Below are positions 17,811 to 27,621 of a DNA stretch of 64,000 nucleotides, one piece after another. Below the pieces are notes generated by a model. It searched no databases. It was not told the DNA's origin and was given only the letters and a program-made list of their open reading frames with translations. The translations under genes and the position numbers were made by a program. Location of the stretch: assembly GCF_900461525.1 (NCBI RefSeq), contig NZ_UGOD01000001.1, positions 2,263,001 to 2,327,000 on the forward strand. The letters are read 5' to 3'. Source of the stretch: Legionella busanensis. Lineage in GTDB: Bacteria; Pseudomonadota; Gammaproteobacteria; Legionellales; Legionellaceae. The number at the start of each line of letters is the position of its first letter. Position 1 is the first letter of the stretch.

Positions 17811-18111
17811 GGATCCTCGGACAAGCCGCGGGACATAGGTGTTGTCAGAAAGTGAGCGTTGTCAAAAGACAAACTTACCGAAGAAACATGGTGGAGCAAA
17901 GCTGTAGTCATTTACCTCTTCGCCCACGATTTGTTCGCAAGATCTAGAATGGGGCAATACCGTGGGAGGTAAGAAAATAAAGTGCAAACTGCATAAATTG
18001 GTTTTGCTTAATCCCATAGACAAGGTACGAGAAGACGGTCTGATAAGGGGCAAAGCTATAGCGACTTACTTCTCCGCCCACGTCCCGCGACTTGTTCGCA
18101 GGATCCAGAAT
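17811..18111. repeat. Cluster of dispersed repeat units (two direct copies, one inverted)
   Basis: Unit 1 (17896-17950) and unit 2 (18050-18111) are imperfect direct repeats. Both start GCAAAGCT(A/G)TAG and end in ...TTGTTCGCA(A/G)GATC(T/C)AGAAT. Unit 2 has an extra CCCGCGA. At 17811-17832 GGATCCTCGGACAAGCCGCGGG is an inverted partial copy. Related sequences occur at 25838-25864 and 40112-40146. The GC content is well above the flanks. The gene-free stretch 17665-18288 contains only this cluster; ORFs crossing it have no coding character. Confidence 0.65.
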
Positions 18112-18288
18112 TTAGCCATATCAGGGGAAGAAGAGATAATGTGTCAGCAACGCTTTAAATAATAAAAATAGCTTAAAGCCGTAAATTTAAAATAAATAAT
18201 AATAAACTATAAAGAGCCTTTGCAGTTTGCTTTAGTTCATTAAACAATAACAATTCAAGAGCTCTAATCAAGCCGATAAGGTAAGATA

Positions 18289-18795
18289 ATGGATAATAAT
18301 AAAAATAAAAACCCATTAAGTCCTAGTTGGGTAGGAGCAATTTTCTTTGCAGTTTTTGCTTTTTGCTTCTTACTTTTTACCAAATATATTCTACTGTCGT
18401 TGCAACAAAGTGCAGTCTTGCCTTTTTTTCCAGCACTTTTAGTCGCGTTAATTACAGGTATTTTTTTAGGTGCTATTTTTACTAAATATCTCACTTACCC
18501 TAAATCCTGGATTTATGCCTTTCTAATAGGCATTTTAATGGCTTTAATCGCTACTGCCCTTATAGGCCTTGTAATTTTTCTTAATCTTTATTTCTCAGAT
18601 TCCACTTTTACCCATCGTCTACACCACTGGCAAGATTTTTTCATCCTTTATGGAACAATTTTTTTATCGCTATTTTTAATAATAGGTCTATGGCTTATGT
18701 TATTTACCGGTTTAGCTGCCGTTTATTTTAGTAAGCATTTCTGGCCTACTCTCATAGCCATTGATAAAGCCCATTCTAAAACCAATCATTCTTAG
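18289..18795 (+). CDS. Hypothetical four-helix inner-membrane protein
   Basis: A 168-residue hydrophobic protein with four predicted membrane helices (about 14-36, 41-62, 72-98 and 118-147), short loops and a hydrophilic C-terminal tail. No family is recognised. It is nine bases upstream of the nuclease gene, whose ribosome-binding site GAGGCG falls in the gap, so the two are probably co-transcribed. Any functional link to the nuclease is unknown. Confidence 0.75.
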   Translation: MDNNKNKNPLSPSWVGAIFFAVFAFCFLLFTKYILLSLQQSAVLPFFPALLVALITGIFLGAIFTKYLTYPKSWIYAFLIGILMALIATALIGLVIFLNLYFSDSTFTHRLHHWQDFFILYGTIFLSLFLIIGLWLMLFTGLAAVYFSKHFWPTLIAIDKAHSKTNHS

Positions 18796-18804
18796 AGGCG
18801 ATTA

Positions 18805-21321
18805 ATGGAACAGCGGGCCACCGTTTTTAATCTCATGCAGCAAGGCGCAACAATTATTACGCCTAATCAACGCTTAGCTCAAACGCTACTTGCTGACTTT
18901 TATCATTCTTACCCCCAGTTTAGACACACTAAGCCTTTGTGCTTTTCCTATTCTGATTTTTTATTAGCGCTTTTTAAAAAATATTGTTCTGCTCAACCTT
19001 CTACTACAAATCCACTTCTCCTTAACTCTCAACAATTACGTCATCTACTAAAACAAATTATTAGTCAGGATATTTTAAATCAAACACTCATTGATGAAGT
19101 ACAGAATGCATGGATTTATTGTCAACGTTGGCAGCTTGATGTTGAGCATCCTTATTTTACTCACACATTACAGACACAAAAATTTCAGCACTGGATACAA
19201 CAACTACAAATTGCGCTATCTAAGATGGCTGCAATTACAGAAGATCAGTTAATACCCTTCTTGTTACAGCACCAAGTTAAGATAAAAGTAGATAGCCTTG
19301 CTTGGTATTGTTTTGATTATTACACACCACAGCAAAAAATTTTCCAAGATTATTTAGTAGCTCAAGGCTGCCAACTTCATCATCTAGATTTACCACCTAA
19401 AGAAGCAATTCCTTTCTTTTATATGGCAAACGACGATCATGATGAATATTACCAGCTTATTTGTTGGCTTAAAGAACAATTAGCTCAGGATGGTATTAAA
19501 ATTGGAATTATTGTTCCTGATCTAGAAATACAAATTCAACCCCTAAAAAGATTTCTTTACCAGCACTTTCCTCCTGCAACCTTTAACATTTCATTAGGAC
19601 AAACATTAAACACTTATGAGCTAGTGGCACATGCACTTTGTTGGTTAAATTTAAATGGCAAAACATTAACAAATCATCAAGCGCGCTTATTACTTTACTC
19701 ACCTTACCTTAGTGGCTCCTACTCCGAATTATTTCGTCGCAGCCAAATCATGCAAGAATCGCGCTTTTTGCAAGAAGAAATTTTTGATCAAGCCGCTTGG
19801 GTTAATGAATTACAAATAACAGCCCCGGGTCTTACCAAGCTATTACAATCACTGCTAAGCTACCCTCATTTGGCTACACCGCAAGAATGGATTAATTTAT
19901 TTATCAAACGATTATCTTTATTAGGTTTTCCCGGTGAATATGCGCTAGATTCTGATAATTACCAATGTTATCAACGTTTTTTAGCACTTTTTGAAGAGTT
20001 TAAGCAATTAAGTTTATTAACAGAAAAAATGACCATTTCTGAGGCCCTTATTTCTTTAGAAACCTTAGCCGCTGCAACTATTTTTCAGCCCGAAAGAAAA
20101 CCTGCGCCTGTTCAAATTCATAATGTTTTGGATGCTAATGGCGCTACATTTGATGCCCTGTGGATTATGCGTCTTACTGATGAAAATATACCCTCTAAAA
20201 TTAAATTGTCTGCCTTCATTCCTATAAAATTACAGCAAGAAAAAGAGATTCCTCTTATAAATTCGACCTTTCAGTTAGAATTAGCTCAAAAAATGTTTGA
20301 CCGTTTAAAACAGAGTAGTACTCAATGTGTATTGAGTTATTCCCGCTTATCAAAAGATAAAGCAAATCTACCAAGTCCTCTAGTTGCTAATGTTAAAGTT
20401 AATTATCATCCTAAACAAAAAAATTCGCCAAAGACTGTTTGGGAAATTTATCAAGAAGAATATCAAATAGCTTTGCTAAAAGAAGAGACGGTAACAGGAG
20501 GCACTGCTTTATTAGCTAACCAAGCCAAGTGTCCTTTTCGGGCTTTTGCTGCTCATCGTTTACATGCTAAAAAAGCGCCGGAGACTTCTAATGGACCTAA
20601 TGCTATTGAACGCGGGCAAATTATTCATCGTGTATTAGAACTCATTTGGGAGAAACTTAAGAATCAACAACAATTATTAACTTTACCACATGATGAATTA
20701 ACTACTTTAATTGAACAATCAATTGAGAAAGCACTCGCACCTTATAAAGAATTACGTCAATATTCTTTTCCGCCTTTGATTCAAGAAATTGAGTTAGCAA
20801 GAATTAAACTTTTAGTAGCTTGTTGTCTTGAGTGGGAAAAACAACGTCCACCTTTTGAAGTTGAAGCACTTGAACATGCCTTTACCGTGGAACTAGCTGG
20901 TATTGATTTCAATTTGCGCATTGACAGACTAGATAAGCTTTCCGATGGTAAAAAATGTGTAATTGATTATAAAACTAATATACCTAATTATTTACCTTGG
21001 CGCGAGGACCGCCCACGTGAACCTCAATTATTACTTTATGCCTTACTTGATGAAGCAATAAATACGTTACTTTTTACCGGTCTTAAAGAGGGCGAAGTTA
21101 TAGTTAAAGGCTTAAGTGAAGACCGCTGGTCAATTGAAGGCCTTGCCTGTATTGATGAAGGCGAGACTTGGTCATCACGCTTAGACTCATGGCGTGCCCA
21201 ACTTCATCAATTAATTCAAGAGTATACTGAAGGCCAATGTTCTCCTAATCCTATTCACCCCGCCATCTGTCAACAATGTGATTACCAAAGCCTTTGCCGA
21301 TTTGGTGTAGTTGTTGATTAA
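18805..21321 (+). CDS. PD-(D/E)XK DNA-repair nuclease of the AddB/RecB-like type
   Basis: An 838-residue protein with a degenerate helicase-like N-terminal half and a C-terminal RecB-family nuclease domain. The nuclease blocks are RGQIIHRVLELIWE, then LRIDRLDKLSDGKKCVIDYKTN (about residues 706-722; Asp and Lys catalytic), then EPQLLLYALL. Four cysteines, one in KCPFRAFAAH (about 575) and three in CQQCDYQSLC (about 822-831), match the iron-staple 4Fe-4S cluster of AddB and Cas4-like nucleases. It fits the family of probable DNA repair proteins found in gammaproteobacteria and betaproteobacteria. There is no intact Walker A, so it is unlikely to be a working helicase alone. An addA-like helicase gene is not in the window. 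Confidence 0.88.
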   Translation: MEQRATVFNLMQQGATIITPNQRLAQTLLADFYHSYPQFRHTKPLCFSYSDFLLALFKKYCSAQPSTTNPLLLNSQQLRHLLKQIISQDILNQTLIDEVQNAWIYCQRWQLDVEHPYFTHTLQTQKFQHWIQQLQIALSKMAAITEDQLIPFLLQHQVKIKVDSLAWYCFDYYTPQQKIFQDYLVAQGCQLHHLDLPPKEAIPFFYMANDDHDEYYQLICWLKEQLAQDGIKIGIIVPDLEIQIQPLKRFLYQHFPPATFNISLGQTLNTYELVAHALCWLNLNGKTLTNHQARLLLYSPYLSGSYSELFRRSQIMQESRFLQEEIFDQAAWVNELQITAPGLTKLLQSLLSYPHLATPQEWINLFIKRLSLLGFPGEYALDSDNYQCYQRFLALFEEFKQLSLLTEKMTISEALISLETLAAATIFQPERKPAPVQIHNVLDANGATFDALWIMRLTDENIPSKIKLSAFIPIKLQQEKEIPLINSTFQLELAQKMFDRLKQSSTQCVLSYSRLSKDKANLPSPLVANVKVNYHPKQKNSPKTVWEIYQEEYQIALLKEETVTGGTALLANQAKCPFRAFAAHRLHAKKAPETSNGPNAIERGQIIHRVLELIWEKLKNQQQLLTLPHDELTTLIEQSIEKALAPYKELRQYSFPPLIQEIELARIKLLVACCLEWEKQRPPFEVEALEHAFTVELAGIDFNLRIDRLDKLSDGKKCVIDYKTNIPNYLPWREDRPREPQLLLYALLDEAINTLLFTGLKEGEVIVKGLSEDRWSIEGLACIDEGETWSSRLDSWRAQLHQLIQEYTEGQCSPNPIHPAICQQCDYQSLCRFGVVVD

Positions 21322-21647
21322 GTTAGTAGCACCATTTTGCTTTAAATTAAAAATCTTTAGACTCCAGACTAGGAGGATGAGCTATTTGCAAGTTAATATT
21401 GCTACACTTAAGGTAGGATTCATATTTACTTAAGACATTATCAACCTTGGCCTTATTCATCCCGGTATAAAAACTCTACAGGAAATCTAGCTTTTACTGC
21501 TAAATAAGCTTTTTGGATTGCACAATGTTAAATAAAATGACATTATTGAGCCTCATAAAAATGTTATATTATTTATATATTTCAATTGGATAAATATAAA
21601 ACACTTATTTGAAATTTTTACATGCTAATTAAGTAAATGGAAAACTA
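21322..21647. other. Gene-free stretch upstream of the F-box-like gene
   Basis: 326 bp of very AT-rich DNA. An AGGAGG-ATG start at about 21371 opens only an 18-codon ORF, which I do not accept as a gene. No terminator hairpin is obvious after the nuclease gene. The last 100 bp (TTATATTATTTATATATTT) could hold the promoter of the downstream gene, but I cannot define it. Confidence 0.4.
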
Positions 21648-22667
21648 GTGACTTATAATCTTCCTGTAGAATTAACAAAATATCTGCAAAAATTTTTGGA
21701 TAGCTCTACATTAAAATCATTCTCCTGTGTTAACAAAACATTTTTTAAATGTTCACATTCTGAGAAAATTTTACGCAAAATACATTTTATAAATGAAAAA
21801 ACGCTCCAGTTAAAGCATGATATCGATACCGTAAAAATCACTTTAAATGGTGAGCTAGAATATCAAGGAAATTTTCTTTATCACTTTGTTCTTGATAATA
21901 CACACGGACTACAAAATAGTGATGCTCAGGTTCTCCAGCAAATAATTAAATTAACCAAAGGCTTTGCTGCTTTAAGATTAGAAATATTAAAAACTAATCT
22001 TTATGCGATAAAATATCTTCCAAACGATGATGCAGTTTATAAGAAATGGCAAAAACTTATGGTAGATTTTACCAATCTTTTTCCTTCCAATGCACTTACA
22101 TCTGAAGAATTACTGATTAGCATCCATACTTTACCTAAACACCCTGTAGCGGCTTTAATTCTTTATTTAGGTGGTATTTATCGCCCTATAAATGATAATC
22201 AAAACGAATTAATTGGTCTTTATATGGCATTTGATACTCAAACACCTTCAACTATCTTAAGAAAAAGAGCGCCAGATGGCGAAACAATACCCCAATTTTT
22301 TGGCTCCCCGCCTTCAGCAACCAAGAAGGCTCACTTAAAAGCCTTAGAAAGCTCTATTCCATCCTTTTTAAAATCAGTTAAACACAAGCTCCAATCTTTG
22401 GATCAATTATTAGAGGTACTACATTTAATTAAAGAAAATCCAATGTACCAAAGACACATCCATATTGTGTGGGATGTTGACGATTTTGCAAACAATCCCT
22501 TGCTCAATTTATTAGAACAACATTACTCACAGCAACGTCCATATAGAGATCCACGCAATATAGATAATATTATTAGTTTTATTCACTACCTCAAAGAAAA
22601 AAATCCAGCTTTAAAATTTACAGATGAGCTTGAAGAGCAGACTACCTATACTTGCAACATAATATAA
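21648..22667 (+). CDS. F-box-like protein, candidate Dot/Icm effector
   Basis: A 339-residue protein opening with an F-box-like sequence at residues 4-45: LPVELTKYLQKFL, then LKSFSCVNKTFF and ILRKI. This matches the eukaryotic pattern LPxEhhxxhhxxLxxxxLxxhxxVxKxh. F-boxes recruit Skp1/cullin ubiquitin ligases. Bacteria lack that machinery, and the known bacterial F-box proteins, such as Legionella AnkB and LegU1, are injected into host cells. The remaining 290 residues are alpha-helical with no family I recognise; they would be the substrate-binding part. The start is GTG at 21648 with only a weak ribosome-binding site. There are no signal peptide or membrane segments. Confidence 0.75.
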   Translation: MTYNLPVELTKYLQKFLDSSTLKSFSCVNKTFFKCSHSEKILRKIHFINEKTLQLKHDIDTVKITLNGELEYQGNFLYHFVLDNTHGLQNSDAQVLQQIIKLTKGFAALRLEILKTNLYAIKYLPNDDAVYKKWQKLMVDFTNLFPSNALTSEELLISIHTLPKHPVAALILYLGGIYRPINDNQNELIGLYMAFDTQTPSTILRKRAPDGETIPQFFGSPPSATKKAHLKALESSIPSFLKSVKHKLQSLDQLLEVLHLIKENPMYQRHIHIVWDVDDFANNPLLNLLEQHYSQQRPYRDPRNIDNIISFIHYLKEKNPALKFTDELEEQTTYTCNII

Positions 22668-22819
22668 TATTAATAAGTATTAAAACTTTCTAGATAATAT
22701 TTTTGGTAATGTGCTAAAAATTTTAAGGAATTAGTGCTTTAGGTATTTAATGGTATTAAGATACATTTAGTTAAAATTATAAATAAATGTTTCTTCTATC
22801 TTGTAGAAATGATTTTAGT

Positions 22820-24376
22820 TTAATGCGCGGTAGAACTTAGATTGTCAAGCTTAGCCCGGGTAGGTTTAGTAATCCAAACCAAAGGAATTAAAGCAATAAA
22901 GATAAAGGCAGATACTCTAAATATATCATTAAGCCCAAGCATATTAGATTGATTATTTACCATATAGTTGAAAACAGCATACTGTTGTTCTTGATTAAGG
23001 CCAGCAAGATCGCTTAATCTGGCTAAAAAATCAGTAAAGATAAAGGTATAAGATGAGGCTTGTTCGGTAAGATCGGCATGATGAACAATAGCGCGATGAC
23101 TCCAAAGCGTGTTGGTAATTGATGTACCAATGGCACCTGCAAAAATACGGACAAAATTAGACAACCCTGCTGCTGCAGGTACTTTATCAGGACTAAGGCC
23201 TGAAAGTATAATCGTCGTTAAAGGAATAAAAAACATAACTGTTGGAATACCCTGTAATAGCGTAGGCCATATCAAATGGCTAATATCGATAGCTGATACA
23301 TACATTGAACGCATATAAAAAACAACACCAAACAGGACAAAAGCCAAGGTCACAATAATACGCGCATCTGTTTTTGGTAAAATTTTACCGATCAAAGGTG
23401 ATAAAATAACAGCAAAAATACCTAAAGGCGCCATAACTAACCCTGCATGCAAAGATGGGTAACCTAAATCTTGCTGTATCCATTGAGGCAATAAAACAAA
23501 AGTACCAAAGAAAACACCATAAGCAACTGAGATAGCAATTGTTCCGCCAGCAAAATTACGCCGTTTAAACAAACGTAAATCAACAATAGGATTTTGAACC
23601 GTTAATTCCCAAATTAAAAAATAACCAAAACTAACGAGAGTTATTAATGTCAAAATGATAATAATAGTAGAATTAAACCAGTCTAAGTCTTTGCCTTTAT
23701 CTAACATAATTTGAAAAGCGCCAACCCAAAGAATAAGCAAAAATAGGCCTATTTTATCGACAGGTAATTGCAAAGTTGGCGTTTCTCGCCGGCGATACAT
23801 AATCCAGGTCACAATACCCGCGAAAAACCCAATAGGTAAATTAATATAAAAAATCCATGACCAACTATAACTATCAGTTATCCAGCCGCCTAACGCAGGC
23901 CCAGCAATAGGTCCTACCGTTGCAGTCATGCCCCATAGTGCTAACGCAATCGAACTTTTTTCTTTAGGATAAGAGCTTAAGAGAATAGCTTGTGAAAGAG
24001 GAATGAGAGGACCCGCTGCCAAACCTTGTAAAATACGGGCTGTTAATAACATAGTAAGATTAGTTGCAATACCACAGCAAAATGAGGCAAAAACAAAAAG
24101 TGCAATGGCTGTAATAAATAATTTAACTTGGCCTAAACGCTGGGTAAGCCAGCCGGTTAAAGGTATTGAAACAGCATTTGCAGCTGCGAAAAGCGTTATA
24201 ACCCAAGTTCCTTCATCGATGGAAACTCCTAAAGATCCAGCAATAGTTGGAATCGCGACATTTGCAATTGACGAATCAAGTACAATCATAAAAGTCGCTA
24301 AAGCCACAGCAATCGTTGCTATAACTAACTGACCACCTTCTAAAGGTGGATAACTAGCCGTATTAGAATTTTGCAT
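22820..24376 (-). CDS. emrB: DHA2-family MFS drug exporter EmrB
   Basis: A 518-residue major facilitator with about 14 membrane helices. The motifs LDSSIANVAIPTIAGSL in helix 1 and GPALGGWITDSYSWSWIFYINLP (motif C region) are typical of EmrB/QacA drug:proton antiporters. It works with the adjacent EmrA adaptor to expel hydrophobic toxic compounds across both membranes, usually through TolC. Its start overlaps the end of emrA by 14 bp, so the pair is translated together. Confidence 0.93.
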   Translation of the reverse strand: MQNSNTASYPPLEGGQLVIATIAVALATFMIVLDSSIANVAIPTIAGSLGVSIDEGTWVITLFAAANAVSIPLTGWLTQRLGQVKLFITAIALFVFASFCCGIATNLTMLLTARILQGLAAGPLIPLSQAILLSSYPKEKSSIALALWGMTATVGPIAGPALGGWITDSYSWSWIFYINLPIGFFAGIVTWIMYRRRETPTLQLPVDKIGLFLLILWVGAFQIMLDKGKDLDWFNSTIIIILTLITLVSFGYFLIWELTVQNPIVDLRLFKRRNFAGGTIAISVAYGVFFGTFVLLPQWIQQDLGYPSLHAGLVMAPLGIFAVILSPLIGKILPKTDARIIVTLAFVLFGVVFYMRSMYVSAIDISHLIWPTLLQGIPTVMFFIPLTTIILSGLSPDKVPAAAGLSNFVRIFAGAIGTSITNTLWSHRAIVHHADLTEQASSYTFIFTDFLARLSDLAGLNQEQQYAVFNYMVNNQSNMLGLNDIFRVSAFIFIALIPLVWITKPTRAKLDNLSSTAH

Positions 24377-25601
24377 GGTTATTTATAGCTTTAATATTAA
24401 TAAATGGCTCTTTACCTGCAACCTTTAAATCAGTCGTCTTCAGAACATTTTCTTGGACAATTTCATTAATAATATGGTCTGCTTGCACCATTAAATTATT
24501 AAAAATAGTCGTTTTATAGAGAGAATGCCGAGTTAACATGTTTATTTTTTTAGGTTGTCGATAGGTATCAACAGTTACTTTCATTGATAAACCTATACGC
24601 AAAGGATGCGCTTTTAATTCTTTTTCATCAACAAGGATACGAACAGGTAAGCGTTGTACCACTTTAATCCAATTACCCGTCGCATTTTGTGGTGGTAGCA
24701 AAGCAAAAGCACTACCTGTCCCTGCTGAAAAACCGCTAATATAGCCATTATATTTTATTTTTGATCCATAGATATCAGCAGTTAAGACGACAGATTGGCC
24801 AACTTGAATTTTACTTAATTGCTTTTCTTTAAAATTAGCGTCAACCCAGATTTGATTTAAGGGAACGATGGCTAATAATACTTGCCCTGGTGTAACCCGC
24901 TGCCCTATCTGTACCGCCCTCCTCGCAACATAACCCGATAAAGGCGCGCGAATAGTATTGCGGATATAATCAAGGTACGCTTTTCTTAGCGCAGCCATGG
25001 CTTGTTTAACATGAGGATGATTAATAATATTGGTTTTGTGTGTAAGCGCAATATTAGCTTCCCATTGAGCTTGCGATTGTAAAAGGGCTGCATTGGCTAC
25101 ATTGAAATTATCTTGAGCATGGGTAAGTTCTTCTTGTGAAATTGCCCCGCGGCGAATTGCTGTTTGCCGTCGTTGTAAATCAATTTTAGTTTTTTGTAAA
25201 TCTGATTGTCTGGATTGAACAACTGCTTGTAATTGACTGTTATTAATAAAATATTGTTGAGTTTGTCTTAAAGCGAGCGCTAAATTAGCTTTAGCTTGCT
25301 CAAGATTTACTAAACTATCGGTTGGATCTAATTCAATCAAACTTTGTCCTTCTGGAACAAATTGGGTATCCTCTGCATTTAACTTAGTTACATTACCTGT
25401 AACTTGAGTAGAAATAGGAATAATATTGCCAGCTACATAAGCGTTATCAGTTACTTCAAAGTAACGTCCGTAAAATAACCAATAAAAAAAATAAATTAAA
25501 CTAATAAATATTAGACTGAAAGTAAAAATAAATAGGGCTTTTTTCTGATTTAATTGTTTGGGCGTATTAGCTTTTAAAGAAGAGTTTAAGTGCTTCAACA
25601 T
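24363..25601 (-). CDS. emrA: HlyD-family periplasmic adaptor EmrA
   Basis: A 412-residue membrane-fusion protein. It has an N-terminal membrane anchor (about residues 26-45). The lipoyl-like/barrel segment is VTDNAYVAGNIIPISTQVTGNV. A long coiled-coil hairpin covers about 95-190 and is followed by RAPLSGYVARRAVQIGQRVTPGQ. It bridges the EmrB pump to an outer-membrane channel. No channel gene is nearby. The C-terminus, about 50 residues beyond the usual VDTYRQP end, is longer than in E. coli EmrA. Confidence 0.93.
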   Translation of the reverse strand: MLKHLNSSLKANTPKQLNQKKALFIFTFSLIFISLIYFFYWLFYGRYFEVTDNAYVAGNIIPISTQVTGNVTKLNAEDTQFVPEGQSLIELDPTDSLVNLEQAKANLALALRQTQQYFINNSQLQAVVQSRQSDLQKTKIDLQRRQTAIRRGAISQEELTHAQDNFNVANAALLQSQAQWEANIALTHKTNIINHPHVKQAMAALRKAYLDYIRNTIRAPLSGYVARRAVQIGQRVTPGQVLLAIVPLNQIWVDANFKEKQLSKIQVGQSVVLTADIYGSKIKYNGYISGFSAGTGSAFALLPPQNATGNWIKVVQRLPVRILVDEKELKAHPLRIGLSMKVTVDTYRQPKKINMLTRHSLYKTTIFNNLMVQADHIINEIVQENVLKTTDLKVAGKEPFINIKAINNHAKF

Positions 25602-25837
25602 GAAAATCCCTGAAAGTTAGCTTTATTAAATAAACCATTAAATTGATTTTTGCTTAGTCACTATAAGCGGTCTTGGTTTAATTCTCAATAAAATCATTAA
25701 TAAAGCTGAATAGCTTATTTTAAAGTTATCAAAATACAGCTTTAAATTAAATATATTTAGGTTTATTACCTTTCCAGAGTAGTAAATATTGTATTTAGCA
25801 GCTTGGTCACACAATTTAAGAGCAAGCCACAGCGCTA

Positions 25838-25864
25838 TATCGCGCAGACATGCCGCGGGACATA
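25838..25864. repeat. Copy of the dispersed CCGCGGGAC repeat
   Basis: CGCAGACATGCCGCGGGACATAAATAGG resembles the unit at 17811 (CGGACAAGCCGCGGGACATAGG). It sits 24 bp past the epmA stop in the intergenic gap before emrA. Local GC is much higher than in the flanks. Confidence 0.5.
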
Positions 25865-25887
25865 AATAGGAAGAGGAGTATTATCAG

Positions 25888-26832
25888 TTAAGCTCGGGAA
25901 AAATCAAATGCTAAAACAGAACTTATATGTGTTTGATTTAATGCTAAGCTAATGAGTCTATCAACACCTAAAGCTACCCCACTACAAGATGGCAGCCCTA
26001 CTTCTAAAGCGTTTAAAAAATATTCGTCTACTTCTGCCCTTTCTAAAGATTTAGCTTGGCGAAGCGCGTTGTCTGATTTGAAGCGTTCTCTTTGTATTTT
26101 GGCATCGGTTAATTCATGAAAGCCATTAGCAAGCTCAATTCCTTTAACGTAAATTTCAAAACGCTCAGCAACATCATTATTTACTTGCGCAAGTGCTGCT
26201 TGAGAAGGGGGGAAATCGTAAATAGCCACAGGGGCATTTAAATCAGTAAAGGCAGGCTCAATTACATGACTCATTAATAGAAATAAATATTGATCCTTAT
26301 CTTCTTCATCTCTAGCCAACACGTTATCTAAATCATAATTTAAAAGACATGACTTTAAATCCATAATTGAGGCAGATAGTGGATCTAAGTCACAAACTTC
26401 TAAAAAAGCTTGCTGGTAAGTTTTCTTAATTAAAGGAGGGCAAGATAAAATTAGTTGAAGAAGCTCATCTATCTCCGCTATTAAACCATGATGATCAATA
26501 TTTAATTGATACCATTCAAGCATGGTAAATTCAGGATTATGCCAGCGTCCTAATTCATCATCACGAAAACTTCGCGCTAATTGAAAAATAGGGCCACTAC
26601 CGGCAGCCAGTAGCCTTTTCATGTGATATTCGGGAGAAGTTTGTAGATAATAAGTTTTCCCACGAAAGGTTGCTTTAATGTTACTTAAATAAACATCCGT
26701 TATGCCAAAGCGTGCCATAGAAGGCGTGTCAACCTCAAGATAGCCACGTTTATGAAAAAAATCACGAATTTTAGCAATAAATTGGGCACGTTGTCGTAAA
26801 GCTGAGATTGTTGCGGAAGGTTGCCAAGACAT
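25888..26832 (-). CDS. epmA: EF-P-(R)-beta-lysine ligase
   Basis: EpmA (PoxA/GenX) is a truncated class II lysyl-tRNA synthetase paralogue that attaches (R)-beta-lysine to elongation factor P, easing ribosome stalling at polyproline. The 314 residues contain only the catalytic core. Motif 2 is ARSFRDDELGRWHNPEFTMLEW and motif 3 is GVALGVDRLISLAL. There is no anticodon-binding domain, which separates it from LysRS. It overlaps the sufT stop by one base and may be transcribed as the tail of the suf operon. Confidence 0.94.
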   Translation of the reverse strand: MSWQPSATISALRQRAQFIAKIRDFFHKRGYLEVDTPSMARFGITDVYLSNIKATFRGKTYYLQTSPEYHMKRLLAAGSGPIFQLARSFRDDELGRWHNPEFTMLEWYQLNIDHHGLIAEIDELLQLILSCPPLIKKTYQQAFLEVCDLDPLSASIMDLKSCLLNYDLDNVLARDEEDKDQYLFLLMSHVIEPAFTDLNAPVAIYDFPPSQAALAQVNNDVAERFEIYVKGIELANGFHELTDAKIQRERFKSDNALRQAKSLERAEVDEYFLNALEVGLPSCSGVALGVDRLISLALNQTHISSVLAFDFSRA

Positions 26833-27167
26833 TAATAAAAAATTCCTAATTCAAGTTTTGCAACTTCTGACATGCGATCTTGCGTCCACATAGGTTCCCA
26901 AACTAACTCTACTGTACAATCAGTAACCCCTTCAACTTGATTAACAGCTTGCTCTACTGTGCCTGGAAAAGTCTGGGCAACAGGACAGCCTGGGCTTGTT
27001 AAAGTCATTTGAATATGAACGTGATGTTTTTCATCAACATTTATATCGTAAATTAAACCTAAATCATAAATATTAACTGGTATTTCTGGGTCATAGACGG
27101 TTTTTAGGGCAGCAATCACATGCTCTTTTAATGTATCTTCACTAAGCTTCTTTTTTAAGCCAAACAT
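26832..27167 (-). CDS. sufT: Fe-S assembly protein SufT (MIP18/DUF59 family)
   Basis: A 111-residue DUF59 protein: VYDPEIPVNIYDLGLIYDI and LTSPGCPVAQTFP (the conserved Cys). SufT-type proteins help maturation of Fe-S proteins, probably in transfer to targets. It is the last recognised suf gene before epmA, four bases after sufU. Confidence 0.9.
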   Translation of the reverse strand: MFGLKKKLSEDTLKEHVIAALKTVYDPEIPVNIYDLGLIYDINVDEKHHVHIQMTLTSPGCPVAQTFPGTVEQAVNQVEGVTDCTVELVWEPMWTQDRMSEVAKLELGIFY

Positions 27168-27171
27168 AACG

Positions 27172-27621
27172 CTACTCCGTACTAACTGGATCTTGGTTAT
27201 TATTCATGGCTGCATTAAAGGTATGCCAAGCAAGTGTTGCACATTTAACTCGAGCTGGAAATGCTTTAACTCCTGCTAACACCGATAACTTATCACTGGT
27301 TACCCATTGTCTTTCTTCGTCACTTGTTAACATGTGATGAAATCCCTCAAAAATACCTTTTGCTTCCTCAACAGGCTTTCCTTTCAATGCTTCTGTCATT
27401 AAAGACGCAGAAGCTTGTGAAATAGCACAACCACAGCCTACAAAACTTAAATTTTTAACAATATTATCCTCTACCTGCAAGTAAACTGTTAATTTATCGC
27501 CACATAAAGGATTATAACCATTCGCTTGAGCAGTCGCTCCTTCCATCTTGTAATGGTTGCGCGGATTACGATTGTGATCAATGATAATTTCCTGATATAA
27601 CTCACGTAATTCCATGCTCAT
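27172..27621 (-). CDS. sufU: SufU/IscU-like zinc-dependent sulphur acceptor
   Basis: A 149-residue NifU-like protein. The three ligand cysteines are in YNPLCGDKLTV, GCGCAISQASASLM and RVKCATLAWHTF. SufU proteins take sulphur from SufS by zinc exchange. The ATG at 27619-27621 with GAGGTG upstream overlaps the sufS stop codon (ATGA), so I reject the longer version beginning 13 codons upstream. It takes the place of SufE, which is not in this operon. Confidence 0.93.
   Translation of the reverse strand: MSMELRELYQEIIIDHNRNPRNHYKMEGATAQANGYNPLCGDKLTVYLQVEDNIVKNLSFVGCGCAISQASASLMTEALKGKPVEEAKGIFEGFHHMLTSDEERQWVTSDKLSVLAGVKAFPARVKCATLAWHTFNAAMNNNQDPVSTE

Noticed and set aside
17862-18162. Overlapping ORFs of 63 and 66 codons on the two strands in the repeat cluster
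   Set aside because: They run across palindromic repeat units, have no ribosome-binding site, and their translations lack protein-like composition. The repeat explains the open frames.
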